Part shown: in pieces, positions 44,246 to 53,469 of the stretch
Layout of the letters: every line of letters starts with the position of its first letter
How positions within the stretch are numbered: position 1 is the stretch's first letter
DNA from: Caulobacter vibrioides
Lineage (GTDB): Bacteria > Pseudomonadota > Alphaproteobacteria > Caulobacterales > Caulobacteraceae
Assembly: GCA_001449105.1 (NCBI GenBank)
Contig: LNIY01000128.1
Coordinates: forward strand, 55,479 to 119,478
Direction of reading: 5' to 3'
Length of the DNA stretch: 64,000 bases
Notes under the pieces: generated by a model
What the model saw: the letters and a program-made list of their open reading frames with translations, nothing else
What the model was told of the DNA's origin: nothing
The model's database searches: none
Made by a program: the position numbers and the translations under genes

Positions 44246-45439
44246 CTAGCGCCGCGCCGGCGGGGCGTCGATGACGATCAGGCCAGTGGCGGCGGCCTTC
44301 TCGGCCTCGGCCGGCTTCCAGTCGCCCCAGGCCTTGCCCGAGCGCCCCTGCTCGCGGCCCAGATCGAACAGCCGACGCATGGACGCCTCGCTGAAGTCCA
44401 GGCTGTTGGCCTCCGCCTCGTCGGGCACGGCGGCGACGCGGAAGGCCAGGCCGTTGCGCTGGGCGAAGGCGGCGTTGGCCGCCAGGTGCGCGCGGGTCGA
44501 GGCCTTGCTGCCGCTGTCGTAGCTGCGCTTGAGGATGGCCGTCAGCTTGCCGGCGGTGACCGCGTCGCGGCGGCCCAGCTGGCCGTTGACCAGCACGTAG
44601 ATCGAGCCCCCGCCGACGACGCCGGACGGGCGGCTCCAGAGGACCAGGCTCTCGGGCACGGCCAGGAACGGCGTGTTGACCCCGCCGTCGACGTGCATCT
44701 CCTGGATGATCCGCCCGTCCTTGGCTCGGCCGGCGATCAGCACGGGCGGGAACACGCCGGGAATGCTGGCCGAGGCGGTCAGCACGTCCTTGAACAGCCT
44801 CAGCCCCTGCTCGCCGCCCTGGCTGGCGATCAGGCCCATGTCCCAGATCACCGTCTCCTCGCTGTCGAGGTTGGTGGTGGCCACCAGCAGGCGCCGGCCC
44901 TTGGCGTGCTCGGCGGCGACGGCGGTCAACATCTGCGGCGTCACCGCCTTGTCGACCAGCTTGCGCAGCGCCGAGCTGCTGTAGAGGCTGGGCGAGGCGA
45001 AGGTGGCCAGCTGCCGCCAGGCCAGGATGTCCTTGGCCCCGCCGTCGGAATAGGCCGCCGCCAGCTGGGGATCCCAGGACGGGCCCAGGAAGGCGAAAGG
45101 CGCGGCCAGGGCCCCGGTGCTGACGCCCGTGACGATGCGGAAGTCGGGCCGCCGGCCGCTCAGCGTCCAGCCGGTCAGCACGCCCGCGCCATAGGCCCCG
45201 TTGGCCCCGCCGCCGGAGAGGGCCAGGATGGCGGTCGGCCCCTGGCCCGGCTCGCCCATGATCTGGCGTTCGAGCTGGCGCACGGGGACTGCGTCGCTGG
45301 CCACGATCCGGGGATCGGCCGTCGGGATCACCGCGCCGGGCGCGACGCGGACCACGCCCTCGGGCGGCCTCGCCAGGGTTCCACAACCGGCCAGCAGCAG
45401 GGCCGCCACGAGGCCGGCCGCACGAAATATCGAGTTCAC
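44246..45439 (-). CDS. Patatin-like phospholipase lipoprotein
   Basis: The 397-residue precursor starts with a GTG at 45439 preceded by GAGGTG and has a lipobox (LVAALLLAGC). The patatin features are present: oxyanion loop SGGGANGAYG (about 75-84), nucleophile GVSTG (Ser107) and the Asp in HVDGGVNTPF. Such proteins hydrolyse phospholipid acyl esters through a Ser-Asp dyad. As a lipoprotein it would act at the periplasmic or outer membrane. Confidence 0.9.
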   Translation of the reverse strand: MNSIFRAAGLVAALLLAGCGTLARPPEGVVRVAPGAVIPTADPRIVASDAVPVRQLERQIMGEPGQGPTAILALSGGGANGAYGAGVLTGWTLSGRRPDFRIVTGVSTGALAAPFAFLGPSWDPQLAAAYSDGGAKDILAWRQLATFASPSLYSSSALRKLVDKAVTPQMLTAVAAEHAKGRRLLVATTNLDSEETVIWDMGLIASQGGEQGLRLFKDVLTASASIPGVFPPVLIAGRAKDGRIIQEMHVDGGVNTPFLAVPESLVLWSRPSGVVGGGSIYVLVNGQLGRRDAVTAGKLTAILKRSYDSGSKASTRAHLAANAAFAQRNGLAFRVAAVPDEAEANSLDFSEASMRRLFDLGREQGRSGKAWGDWKPAEAEKAAATGLIVIDAPPARR

Positions 45440-45534
45440 GCGCTCACCTCGGCGTCTGTCGAAATCCGACAGAGCCAGCAACGCGCGACTTGAATTCCGG
45501 TTGGCTCAGCTTGCCGCGACGGAAGCCGAAAAAC

Positions 45535-45891
45535 CTAGTTCTCGCGGGTTTCCTTCGGCCACGGGCCGACCATCTCGACCACCCGGCCCGCACCTTCGGC
45601 GCCGCCCAGCGGCTCGGTGAAGGCGCGCGAATCGATGAACTGCAGGCCCATCTGGCCGTCGCCCTGCCAGACCATGCGCGTCATGTGGATCATGCGGCGG
45701 GCCGGGTCCACGAGGTGCAGCACGTCCGGCGGCACGGCGAACTCGGGCGCGGCGATGCGCGCCCCGCCCTTGGCGATGTCGATCAGCCGGCAGCGCAGGG
45801 GTTCGCCGCCCACCACCAGGTAGGCTTTCCGCGAGGCGGGATAGCGACGGTAGGCGCGCTTTTCCATTCCCTGGACTTCGATCTGGGTCAT
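45535..45891 (-). CDS. PilZ-domain protein
   Basis: The 118-residue protein has a single PilZ domain. The cyclic-di-GMP signature is RRYPASRKAYLV for the RxxxR part and DIAKGGARI for the D-x-(S/A)-x-x-G part, where Ala replaces Ser. It would act as a cyclic-di-GMP receptor in the cytoplasm if binding is kept. The ATG at 45891 is preferred; a second one at 45867 is possible. Confidence 0.88.
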   Translation of the reverse strand: MTQIEVQGMEKRAYRRYPASRKAYLVVGGEPLRCRLIDIAKGGARIAAPEFAVPPDVLHLVDPARRMIHMTRMVWQGDGQMGLQFIDSRAFTEPLGGAEGAGRVVEMVGPWPKETREN

Positions 45892-46059
45892 CGCGGCTAT
45901 CCTAAACCCGACTCGGGCCAAACGGCCGCGCAATCGTGCGAGACGTCGCCGGCGACCCTAGGGGGCGTCGCGAAGACCGGGCAAGGCGCGAGCCCCTTCC
46001 GTCCCCAGGAAGGCGGCCCGGTGTTCAATCCTGACCCAGAATGGGCCGCTCCCGCGCCC

Positions 46060-47475
46060 TCAGGCCAGTTTGGAATGCTTCCGCGAATAGCCGAAATAGA
46101 TCAGGCAGGCCGCCGCCACCCAGACGCCGAACAGGGCGAAGGTGTCCCACGGCAGGCCGATGATCAGGTAGCCGCAGAAGGCCACGCTGGCGATCGGCAG
46201 CGCCGGATAGAGCGGAACCTTGTAGCCGCGCGGCAGGTCCGGCCGCGTGCGGCGCAGGATGATCACCCCCATCGAGACGATGGCGAAGGCGATCAGCGTG
46301 CCCATGCTGGTCAGGTTGACCAGAACGTCCAGCGGCACGAAGGCGGCCAGGAAGGCGATGAAGCCCGCGACGATGGCCGTGTTCCAGGTGGGAACGCGCG
46401 TGCGCGGGTCGGTCTTCTGGAACACGCGCGGCAGGAGGCCGTCGCGGCTCATGGCGAACAGGATCCGCGTCTGGCCGTACATGACCACGAGCGTGACGCT
46501 GAAGATCGAGATGATCGCGCCCAGGCACAGCACCAGCGAAGTCCAGCCCGCGCCGGTCAGGTTGCGCAGGATCACCGCCAGGCCCGCTTCCTGGCCCGCG
46601 AAGGCCGTCCAAGGCTGGGCGCCGACGGCGGCGATCGCCACCAGAACATAGACGGCGGTGACGATCAGCAGGCTGAGCACCACGCCCAGCGGCAGGTTCC
46701 GGCGCGGGTTCTTGACCTCGTCGCCGGCGGTCGAGACCGCGTCGATGCCGATGTAGGAGAAGAAGATCGACGAGGCCGCCGCCCCGATCCCGGCCACGCC
46801 CATGGGCGCGAACGGCGCCAGGTTCTCCGAGCGGAAGCCGGTGAAGGCGATGACCACGAAGAACAGCAGCACCAGCAGCTTGGCCACCACCAGGATCGCG
46901 TTGACGGTGGTCGACTCCTTGGCCCCGCGCAGCAGCAGCAGCATGCACGAGCCCACCAGCACCACGGCCGGCAGGTTGAACACCCCGCCGGCTCCCGGCG
47001 GCTTGGCCAGGGCGTCGGGCAGGCGCCAGCCGAACAGGTCGACGAACAGCTCGTTCAGGTACTGCCCCCAGCCCACGGCGATGGCCGAGGCCGACACGGC
47101 GTATTCCAGCAGCAGGCAGGCGCCGACGATGAAGGCCACGAACTCGCCCAGCGTCGCGTAGGCGTAGGAATAGGACGAACCCGACACCGGGATGGTCGAG
47201 CCCAGTTCGGCGTAGCACAGGGCCGTCAGGGCCGCGGTGATCCCGGCGATGACGAACGAGACGATGACCGCCGGGCCGGCCAGGGGCACGGCCGTGGTCA
47301 GGGCCACGAAGATGCCGGTGCCGATGGTGGCGCCCACGCCCAGCATGGTCAGCTGGAACAGACCGATCGACCGTTCCAGTTCATGCGGAAGCTCGTTGGG
47401 ATTGTCGTCGCCCTCGGCCGCGATCGCCCCCACGGGCTTGCAGCGGAAGAGATCGGCGATGCGCGAGCCGGCCAT
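46060..47475 (-). CDS. APC-family amino-acid permease (CAT-like)
   Basis: The 471-residue membrane protein has about 12-14 helices with the APC signature GVGATIGTGIFVALTT in the first helix and FFSYIGIDAVSTAGDEVKNP in the sixth. It resembles the cationic amino-acid transporter group. It should import amino acids with protons. Substrate specificity is unclear. It stands alone, divergent from the DUF2939 gene across a 239-base gap. Confidence 0.9.
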   Translation of the reverse strand: MAGSRIADLFRCKPVGAIAAEGDDNPNELPHELERSIGLFQLTMLGVGATIGTGIFVALTTAVPLAGPAVIVSFVIAGITAALTALCYAELGSTIPVSGSSYSYAYATLGEFVAFIVGACLLLEYAVSASAIAVGWGQYLNELFVDLFGWRLPDALAKPPGAGGVFNLPAVVLVGSCMLLLLRGAKESTTVNAILVVAKLLVLLFFVVIAFTGFRSENLAPFAPMGVAGIGAAASSIFFSYIGIDAVSTAGDEVKNPRRNLPLGVVLSLLIVTAVYVLVAIAAVGAQPWTAFAGQEAGLAVILRNLTGAGWTSLVLCLGAIISIFSVTLVVMYGQTRILFAMSRDGLLPRVFQKTDPRTRVPTWNTAIVAGFIAFLAAFVPLDVLVNLTSMGTLIAFAIVSMGVIILRRTRPDLPRGYKVPLYPALPIASVAFCGYLIIGLPWDTFALFGVWVAAACLIYFGYSRKHSKLA

Positions 47476-47590
47476 GGGCGCTCCGGGAATTCCTCAGGGG
47501 CGGCGAGGGCTTAGGACCGCGCCGTAGGCGGCGACCCCATAGAGCGCGACAGCCTTCGGGGAAAGCGGATTCCGCTCAGCCAGCGTGACA

Positions 47591-47615
47591 GCCGAAAGTG
47601 GGAACCGGTTTCGGC
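47591..47615. repeat. Short palindromic repeat
   Basis: GCCGAAA-GTGGGAACCGG-TTTCGGC forms a 7-bp stem. A related, degraded GTGGGAAACCGGTTA is at 35920-35935. The sequence is in the gap between the permease gene and the DUF2939 gene; the rest of that gap shows nothing further that I can support. Confidence 0.45.
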
Positions 47616-47714
47616 GCGCGTCACGCGCAGGACTTGGAACTCTTCACGCGCGAACGCCCTTGCGAAGGGGGCATGAATGCCCATTCTAGGCAGCGTTAAC
47701 CGTGCGGGGGCGCA

Positions 47715-48287
47715 ATGACTTTGCAGAAGCGGATCTGGGACCTGCTGGTCCTGGCGATCTTCATTTTCGCCGCCGCCTTCGCCACAGCGCCCTGGTTCGC
47801 GTTCCGCGCCCTGAAGGCCGCAGCCCAGTACGAGGACGTCCAGGCGCTGGGCGAGCTGGTCGACTTTCCGGTGGTGCGCCGCAGCCTGACCGGCCAGCTC
47901 GACGAAGAGGCGCCCGCCGCCAAGCCGGAACCGCCGTCGGTGTGGACCAACCCGCTGGGCGTCTTCAAGCGCGCCATCGAGCCGATCGCCCCGCCCGAGC
48001 CCAAGGTCGACCGCTATCTCACCGTCCAGGGGCTGTCGGCCCTGACCCGCGGCTACGCCCCCGGCGCGGCCCCGGCGCCGGCCGCCCGGCCGGAAACGGC
48101 CTGGGGCCGGATGCAGGCCGTGGTGCGCGGTCCCTACCCGACCATCGCCTACTGGGACCCCAACCGCGTGCGCATCGCCGTGCGCCGTCCGGGCGACAAG
48201 GCCAAGGCGACGATCTTCACCTTCCAGCGGCGCGAACTGTTCGTCTGGAAGCTGGTCCACATCCGCCTGCCGGCCGACGAGCGGTAG
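47715..48287 (+). CDS. DUF2939-type membrane-anchored protein
   Basis: The 190-residue protein has one N-terminal helix (IWDLLVLAIFIFAAAFATAPW) and a domain of the DUF2939 pattern: APWFAFRALKAAAQYEDVQA, LGELVDFPVVRRSL, then an Ala/Pro linker and IAYWDPNRVRIAVRR near the end. It should be anchored in the inner membrane with its domain in the periplasm. Function unknown. Confidence 0.82.
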   Translation: MTLQKRIWDLLVLAIFIFAAAFATAPWFAFRALKAAAQYEDVQALGELVDFPVVRRSLTGQLDEEAPAAKPEPPSVWTNPLGVFKRAIEPIAPPEPKVDRYLTVQGLSALTRGYAPGAAPAPAARPETAWGRMQAVVRGPYPTIAYWDPNRVRIAVRRPGDKAKATIFTFQRRELFVWKLVHIRLPADER

Positions 48288-48320
48288 AGCCGCGCCGTCA
48301 CGACGCGGCTCCCAAGACCG

Positions 48321-49586
48321 TCAGGCGCCGACGCCGCCGGCGGCGAAGCGCTCGTCGATCAGGGCCTTCACGATCCTCGCCAGTTCAGGAAGGGTGACGC
48401 TTTCGGTGTTCAGCCCGCCCTTCACGGCCGTTCCGGACATGGCAGTCCAACCCGTCTGGCGCGCCCCCGCCACTTTCAGACCGGCGATCTTGAGGGCGCC
48501 GCCGGCCTGGATATCCACCGAGCCGTCGGCGGCGCTCACATAGACCAAGGTCGACGCGCCGCCGGCCGTCTTGATCGCGAAGCCGCTCGGCGGGCACGCG
48601 GCGATCAGGAAGTCGCCGTCGGTATAGATGTTCGCTTTTCCGCCCGTGGCGGCGCTGAACGCCAGGCCCCGCTGCACGCCATTGCCCAAGCGGATAGCGC
48701 AGTCGACGAACTGGCCGATCGTGGTGTTGACCAGACTGCCGATCGTCTCGGCGTCGGATTGCATGGAAAGGCCAGCGCCGGTCGTGGCGATGCCCCCGAG
48801 CTTCACACCGTCGCCGAACGTCGCGCCCAGACCGGCCGACTGCAGGACTGCTCCGGGAATGCTCGCGTTGAAGACGTTCACATAGACGCCTGCGCTGCCG
48901 TCAGCCGGCTGCACGCCGGTGGCGGGCTGCACGTCGACCTCCATGCCGACATAGCGCGCATGGACCGCCGTAGGCTGGCCCGAGGCGATGAAGTTGGCGC
49001 CGAAGACGGTCGCATGCTCCGCCCAAGCCTCGGCCACGCCCATCACCGCCACGCCGTCCGACAGCGCATTGTCATAGTTCTGGGCGACATAGGACAGAAC
49101 GCCGATCGCAGGCGTATCCTTGTCGGTCGGTGTATTTGTGAACTCCTTGGAGAAGGCCACGGCCGCGTAGGTGTTGGAGTTCCAGTAGCCGCCCAGCGCC
49201 TCCACCGGCTTGCTGCTGTCTTCCATGATCCAGTCGATCTGCATGGTCGAGCCGGCGACTGGCGCGGCGGGGCCCGTCACGAACGGGATCGGCTTCTGCA
49301 GATTGGCGATGAACAGGAGCTCCGCGCCCGACGCGTCGCGCAGACGCAGCGAATAGGCCGCCCGTGTGTAGAACAGCGCCGGCGCACCGGCGCGCGCCGC
49401 ATAGCCCCCCAGGAAATCCAGGGGCTGAGCGGCGGTCGCGCTTCCTTCCGCATTCCAGAAGACCGCCTGCGGATTGGTCTCCGGATCCTTGCCCGGCTCG
49501 CCAACATATATCTTTGCGCCATTCAGGAGCATCCCCGCCAAGCTGGGGAATTGCGAATACAGATTCTCGACCGGCAACAAACTCAT
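48321..49586 (-). CDS. Orphan phage tail-fibre/tailspike-like protein
   Basis: The 421-residue protein begins LLNGAKIYVGEPGKDPETNP, then QAVFWNAEGSATAAQPLDF, the head-binding type N-terminus of podophage tailspikes. The C-terminus reads GARQTGWTAMSGTAVKGGL, then TLPELARIVKALIDE, a tail-fibre ending seen in alphaproteobacterial phages. The middle is Gly/Ala-rich repeats. There are no other phage genes nearby. A start at 49586 (MSLLPVENLYSQ) gives a complete N-terminal domain. It may be a prophage remnant or a domesticated fibre. Confidence 0.65.
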   Translation of the reverse strand: MSLLPVENLYSQFPSLAGMLLNGAKIYVGEPGKDPETNPQAVFWNAEGSATAAQPLDFLGGYAARAGAPALFYTRAAYSLRLRDASGAELLFIANLQKPIPFVTGPAAPVAGSTMQIDWIMEDSSKPVEALGGYWNSNTYAAVAFSKEFTNTPTDKDTPAIGVLSYVAQNYDNALSDGVAVMGVAEAWAEHATVFGANFIASGQPTAVHARYVGMEVDVQPATGVQPADGSAGVYVNVFNASIPGAVLQSAGLGATFGDGVKLGGIATTGAGLSMQSDAETIGSLVNTTIGQFVDCAIRLGNGVQRGLAFSAATGGKANIYTDGDFLIAACPPSGFAIKTAGGASTLVYVSAADGSVDIQAGGALKIAGLKVAGARQTGWTAMSGTAVKGGLNTESVTLPELARIVKALIDERFAAGGVGA

Positions 49587-49619
49587 CTACGCGTCCTACA
49601 GGGTTGGATAACTGAAAGC

Positions 49620-50726
49620 TCAGGCGACGTACGCGGCCTGCAACTGGTGCAGCAGCTTGGTGGCCGCGCCTTTCGAGGCCTCGGGCCCGGCGTTGCTGGC
49701 CGTGATGATCGCCGCCCCGCGTCCGGGCGCCAGCATGATCACCTCGTGCCACATGGTGTTGGAGCCCTCGTGGACCAGCAGCGGTCCCCGGCTCCAGGGC
49801 TGCGCGGGCACGACCAGCCAGCCCAGGGCGTAGATCGCATCGCCCGCCGGCGTGGTCAGGCGCTTGACGCTATCGGCGCTCAGGAGGGCGCTGTCCTTCA
49901 GGAACAGGCGCGCGAAGCGGGCGTGGTCGGCCAGGGTCATGTGCACCGTGCCGGCCGGTCCCATGGCCGGCGGATTGTCGGAGGGACCGGCCGGATCGAC
50001 CGGCGTCAGCCCGCCGCCCGGCGCCGGCAGATGGCCCCAGGGAACAGCGCCCTTCGGCGCCCCGAACCCGGCCGAGGCGATCCCCAGCGGCTGGAACAGA
50101 TGGACGTCGATAGCCTGCTCCCACGGCGTTCCGGTGATCGCCTCGATCGCCGCGCCGGCCAGCACGTAGTTCAGGTTGGCGTACTCGTACTTGCCGGGCT
50201 GGCCGCTGGGCGGCGCCGACAGCAGCTGGGCGGCCAGATCGGCCCGCTGGGCGACCAGGGGTCGCTTGTCGGCATGGGCCCGTATCAGCCAGCCGCCGGC
50301 CATCACCGGCTTGTCGCTGACCCCCGACACGTGGCTCATCAGGCGCTCGATCGTCGTGTCGTTCCAGGCCGGGTCGAGCTTCACCCCCGGAAACAGCGAA
50401 GCCAGGCTCGCGCCCCACCGGGCCTTCCCCGCCTCGACCAGCCGGGCGTAGACGACGGCGGTCATGGCCTTGGTGTTGGAGCCGATGTGCCAGGGGTCGG
50501 TAGCCTGGACGAGATCGGCGCCGCCCGCGCGGCGCACGCCGGCCGCCACCTGCTGGACCGGCCCGCCCGCGTCGCTGACCAGGCCGGCCAAGGCCGGCGC
50601 CCCGGTCTCGGCCAGGATCGCCGCGGGATCGACCTTCGGCAGGGCGAATATCTGCCGGGCGGACGCCATCGACGGCGCTCCTCCGGCCACGGCGGCGAGA
50701 GCGAGCAGTCGGCGGCGATGCAGCAT
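49620..50726 (-). CDS. Secreted serine hydrolase, class C beta-lactamase/S12 family
   Basis: The 368-residue precursor has a twin-arginine-type signal (MLHRRRLLALAAVAGGAPSMASA). The catalytic motif is S83-N-T-K86 (HIGSNTKAMTA), the tyrosine motif is KYEYANLNY, and LVHEGSNTMWHEV takes the third-motif place. The S12 family has mixed esterase, amidase and lactamase activity; the substrate is unknown. The ATG at 50726 starts the signal peptide. Confidence 0.88.
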   Translation of the reverse strand: MLHRRRLLALAAVAGGAPSMASARQIFALPKVDPAAILAETGAPALAGLVSDAGGPVQQVAAGVRRAGGADLVQATDPWHIGSNTKAMTAVVYARLVEAGKARWGASLASLFPGVKLDPAWNDTTIERLMSHVSGVSDKPVMAGGWLIRAHADKRPLVAQRADLAAQLLSAPPSGQPGKYEYANLNYVLAGAAIEAITGTPWEQAIDVHLFQPLGIASAGFGAPKGAVPWGHLPAPGGGLTPVDPAGPSDNPPAMGPAGTVHMTLADHARFARLFLKDSALLSADSVKRLTTPAGDAIYALGWLVVPAQPWSRGPLLVHEGSNTMWHEVIMLAPGRGAAIITASNAGPEASKGAATKLLHQLQAAYVA

Positions 50727-50894
50727 GAAATCGACCTTCACTTGCGGTGACGCTGCATTTCAATCCCAGGAGCGGGATCGCCGCAACTTAAAGTTATGTA
50801 AATAACGCAGCGGCCGCCGTTCGCCCGCCAGGCGCAGCCCCTTTCCCTCTAGTTGAGATTGGTGGAGCTTGCGCGCGATCCTGGAGAATCGATC

Positions 50895-51995
50895 TTGCGC
50901 ATCCTCGGCGTCCTGGGCTGCATCGCCCTGCTGGTCATGTCGGCCTGCGAGTCCAAGCCCAAGAAGCCCCTCTCGGGCACGGTGTTCATGGACGAGTTCC
51001 ACGCCCTGTGTCCGCACGACATGCGATCGGCCAACGAGGCCAGGCAGGCCTTCGTCGCGGCGGGCGCCAAGGAGAGCCGGCCGATCATCGGCGCCTTCGT
51101 GCAGACCCACGATCCGGCGCCGAACATGCCCGCGTTCACCCGCCTGGAGCGCGGCGAGACGCAATGGCGCTACGACAACGACTACGCCTTCCATATCGCC
51201 ACCGTCGCCGAGACCCGCCTGCCGAACGGCGGCGTGGAGATTCGCTGCAAGGTGCAGGTCCCCACCGGCCAGGGCGAGTTCTTCGACTTCCTGGTGCAGT
51301 ACGTCAGCGGCTCGCTGCCGGTGAATGTCGCCTTCGAGGACGGCGCGCGGATGCTGCTCTACAAGGACCGGCACGCGGCCAAGGACGTCTCGGGCTACTA
51401 CGTGCTGTGGCGCGGCCTGCCCGCCGCCGCGTGGGGCGCAAAGCCGAGCCTGGCCCTGATCTACGTCGTGCGGACCGGTCCGCCCCTGCCCGATCCGGTC
51501 ACCTTCCTCAGCCCCGCGACCACCGCCGTGGCCCGCATGGACCGCTACTGCGGCGACACGGCGTACGAGGCGGTCTCGGCCAAGGTCGCCGAGGCCGGCA
51601 ACGGCCGCCCCGACCCGACGGCCGAGGGCTCGAAGTCGGCCAAGCGCCTGGGCGAGCGCAAGTTCGACACGACCTGGATCATGACCGACGCCGACGAGTG
51701 GCGGCTGCACGCCTCGCGGGTCGTCAATCCGATGGCCACGGTCGACGAATGCTCGGTGCGCATGGCCGGCATGGAGACCGCCTCGATGATCGGCGCGCTG
51801 CTGGACGACAAGGGGCTGGCGCTGCACGCCGAGAAGACCTCGCGCACCAAGCGCACGCTGGAGTTCCGCGACGAAAAGCGCGACCGCATGATCCTCTACC
51901 AGGTCGAGACCGGGCCGGACGATCCGATGAAGAGCCACGACCTGATCGTCATGGACGGCGCGCTGAGCCTGCTGAAGGCCTACGGCAGATCCTAG
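50895..51995 (+). CDS. Lipoprotein of unknown function with a TTG start
   Basis: The 366-residue precursor probably starts at the TTG at 50895, which has GGAG eight bases before it and gives a lipoprotein signal (MRILGVLGCIALLVMSAC). Other non-ATG starts at 50853-50862 would leave an unusable N-terminal extension. The mature part has no recognised domain; it has charged segments such as FDTTWIMTDADEWRLHASRV. Its TAG overlaps the stop of the convergent VOC gene (CTAG, 51992-51995). Confidence 0.72.
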   Translation: MRILGVLGCIALLVMSACESKPKKPLSGTVFMDEFHALCPHDMRSANEARQAFVAAGAKESRPIIGAFVQTHDPAPNMPAFTRLERGETQWRYDNDYAFHIATVAETRLPNGGVEIRCKVQVPTGQGEFFDFLVQYVSGSLPVNVAFEDGARMLLYKDRHAAKDVSGYYVLWRGLPAAAWGAKPSLALIYVVRTGPPLPDPVTFLSPATTAVARMDRYCGDTAYEAVSAKVAEAGNGRPDPTAEGSKSAKRLGERKFDTTWIMTDADEWRLHASRVVNPMATVDECSVRMAGMETASMIGALLDDKGLALHAEKTSRTKRTLEFRDEKRDRMILYQVETGPDDPMKSHDLIVMDGALSLLKAYGRS

Positions 51996-52366
51996 TCGTG
52001 CTCCTCGCAGAAGCGGATGCGGTTGCCGAACGGGTCGTGCACCTGCAGCACGTCGCCCCACGGCTGCTCGTCGACGCCCGGCCGGCCGTAGCCGTAGTTC
52101 TTGCCGATCAGCTCGCGCTGATAGGCGTAAACGCCCTTCATCGGCACGTAGACGGTGGAGCCGGGGCTGGCGTCGCCGTGATGCTCGGACAGGTGCAGCA
52201 CCAGCCCGGCCCGCTCGACGCCCATGTAGAGCGGCATGCCCGGCTCGAAGCGGTGCTCGAACGTCACCTTAAAGCCGAGGAAGCCGAGGTAGAACTCCCG
52301 CGCCTTGCGCTCGTCGAAACTGCGCAGGATCGGCACGGCTCGGAGAAACTGGATGGCGTCGCTCAT
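51992..52366 (-). CDS. VOC-family glyoxalase/bleomycin-resistance-like protein
   Basis: The 124-residue protein has the VOC fold: a beta-alpha-beta-beta unit (PILRSFDERKAREFYLGFLGFKVTFEHRF) and a second unit ending QVHDPFGNRIRFCEEHD. HLSEHHGD could hold metal-binding His. The relatives include glyoxalase I, dioxygenases and antibiotic-binding proteins, so no activity can be fixed. Confidence 0.85.
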   Translation of the reverse strand: MSDAIQFLRAVPILRSFDERKAREFYLGFLGFKVTFEHRFEPGMPLYMGVERAGLVLHLSEHHGDASPGSTVYVPMKGVYAYQRELIGKNYGYGRPGVDEQPWGDVLQVHDPFGNRIRFCEEHD

Positions 52367-52430
52367 GCCCGCATCTGGCGCTCGTTTCGATCGGGCCGCA
52401 ACAGGCGCCCCCCGCCGCCCGGCGCCGCTT

Positions 52431-52460
52431 TTGACCCCGGCGCGCGGGCGGTGCTATCCA
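52431..52460 (+). promoter_or_regulatory. Predicted promoter of the AEC carrier gene
   Basis: TTGACC (52431-52436) and GCTATCCA (52453-52460), 16 bp apart, resemble the housekeeping -35 and -10. The -10 differs from GCTANAWC at the last two positions and the spacing is slightly long. Confidence 0.4.
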
Positions 52461-52492
52461 GCGACCCGCGTTTTCCGCCGAGGCTCCCGCGC

Positions 52493-52531
52493 ATGACCCT
52501 TCCTTCTCCGCTCCAGGTGCGTTCGGCATGA
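52493..52531 (+). CDS. Possible 12-codon leader ORF
   Basis: ATG at 52493 opens a frame encoding MTLPSPLQVRSA whose TGA overlaps the ATG of the AEC gene (ATGA at 52528-52531). No strong Shine-Dalgarno precedes it. It would translate right up to the carrier's start and could couple the two, or be chance. Confidence 0.3.
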   Translation: MTLPSPLQVRSA

Positions 52532-53463
52532 TCGCCCTGACGCTGGAGGTGCTGGCGCGCGCCCTGCCCTTCTTCCTGCTGGTCGGCGCGGGCGTGACCC
52601 TGGCCCGGCTGCGGCTGCTGGATGGCCGCATGGCCCAGGGCCTGTCGGCCTACGTCTACTGGATCGGCTTTCCGGCCCTGCTGGTGCATTCGCTGTCGCG
52701 CATGGGCCGGCCGGACCACGACCTGACCCTGGGGCTGGCCGCCTATGCCGGCTGCCTGGCCGTGATCATGGCGCTGATGGTCGGCCTCGGCCTGGCCTTG
52801 CGCTGGAACCGGGGCGAGCGCGCGGGCGCGGCCATGGCCGCCGGCGTCGGCAACAGCGCCTTCCTCGGCCTGCCCGTGGCCGCCGCCGTGTTCGGACCCG
52901 AGGTCGCCCGCGTCGGCGCCGGCATGGTCGCGATCGACTTCGTGCTGGCCACGGCCCTGGGCGTGGCCCTGCTGGGCTGGGCCGGCGGCCGCTCGGTGTG
53001 GCGCTCGACCATGCAGGCGTTCCGCAATCCGATCGTCGCCGCCGCCCTGTTCGGCACGGCCCTGGCGCTGCTGGGCCTGCAACTGCCCGGCGTGCTCGAC
53101 CGCGCGGTCGGCGCGGCCGCCGCCTCGGGCAGCCCTGTGGCCCTGGTGGCGCTTGGCGTGGTGCTGGGCCTGGCGGCCGAGGCCGACGCCGCCCCGCCGC
53201 GCTGGAGCCCCGTGGCCGCCGCCGCGATCGCCAAGCTGGCGATCCTGCCGGTGCTGGTCTGGTTCGTGGTCGGCCTGACCCCGGCCCCTGCGACCTTCCA
53301 CCTGGCCGCCACCCTGCTGGCCGCCACGCCCACGGCGGTCAACGTCTTCATCCAGACCCGCGCCTACGGCGTCTTCGCCCGAGGCGGCGCCCGCACCGTG
53401 GCCCTGACCACCGCCATCGCCTGCGTCACCCTGTCGGCCGTGGCGGTGTGGCTGAAGGCCTGA
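52528..53463 (+). CDS. AEC-family auxin-efflux-type carrier
   Basis: The 311-residue membrane protein has about ten helices arranged in two five-helix halves, with GNSAFLGLPVAAAVFGPE in the first half and a Pro-containing PTAVNVFIQTRAYGV in the second. AEC carriers export organic anions. The substrate is unknown. AGGTG is ten bases before the ATG. It is divergent from the VOC gene. Confidence 0.88.
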   Translation: MIALTLEVLARALPFFLLVGAGVTLARLRLLDGRMAQGLSAYVYWIGFPALLVHSLSRMGRPDHDLTLGLAAYAGCLAVIMALMVGLGLALRWNRGERAGAAMAAGVGNSAFLGLPVAAAVFGPEVARVGAGMVAIDFVLATALGVALLGWAGGRSVWRSTMQAFRNPIVAAALFGTALALLGLQLPGVLDRAVGAAAASGSPVALVALGVVLGLAAEADAAPPRWSPVAAAAIAKLAILPVLVWFVVGLTPAPATFHLAATLLAATPTAVNVFIQTRAYGVFARGGARTVALTTAIACVTLSAVAVWLKA

Positions 53464-53469
53464 ACGCCC

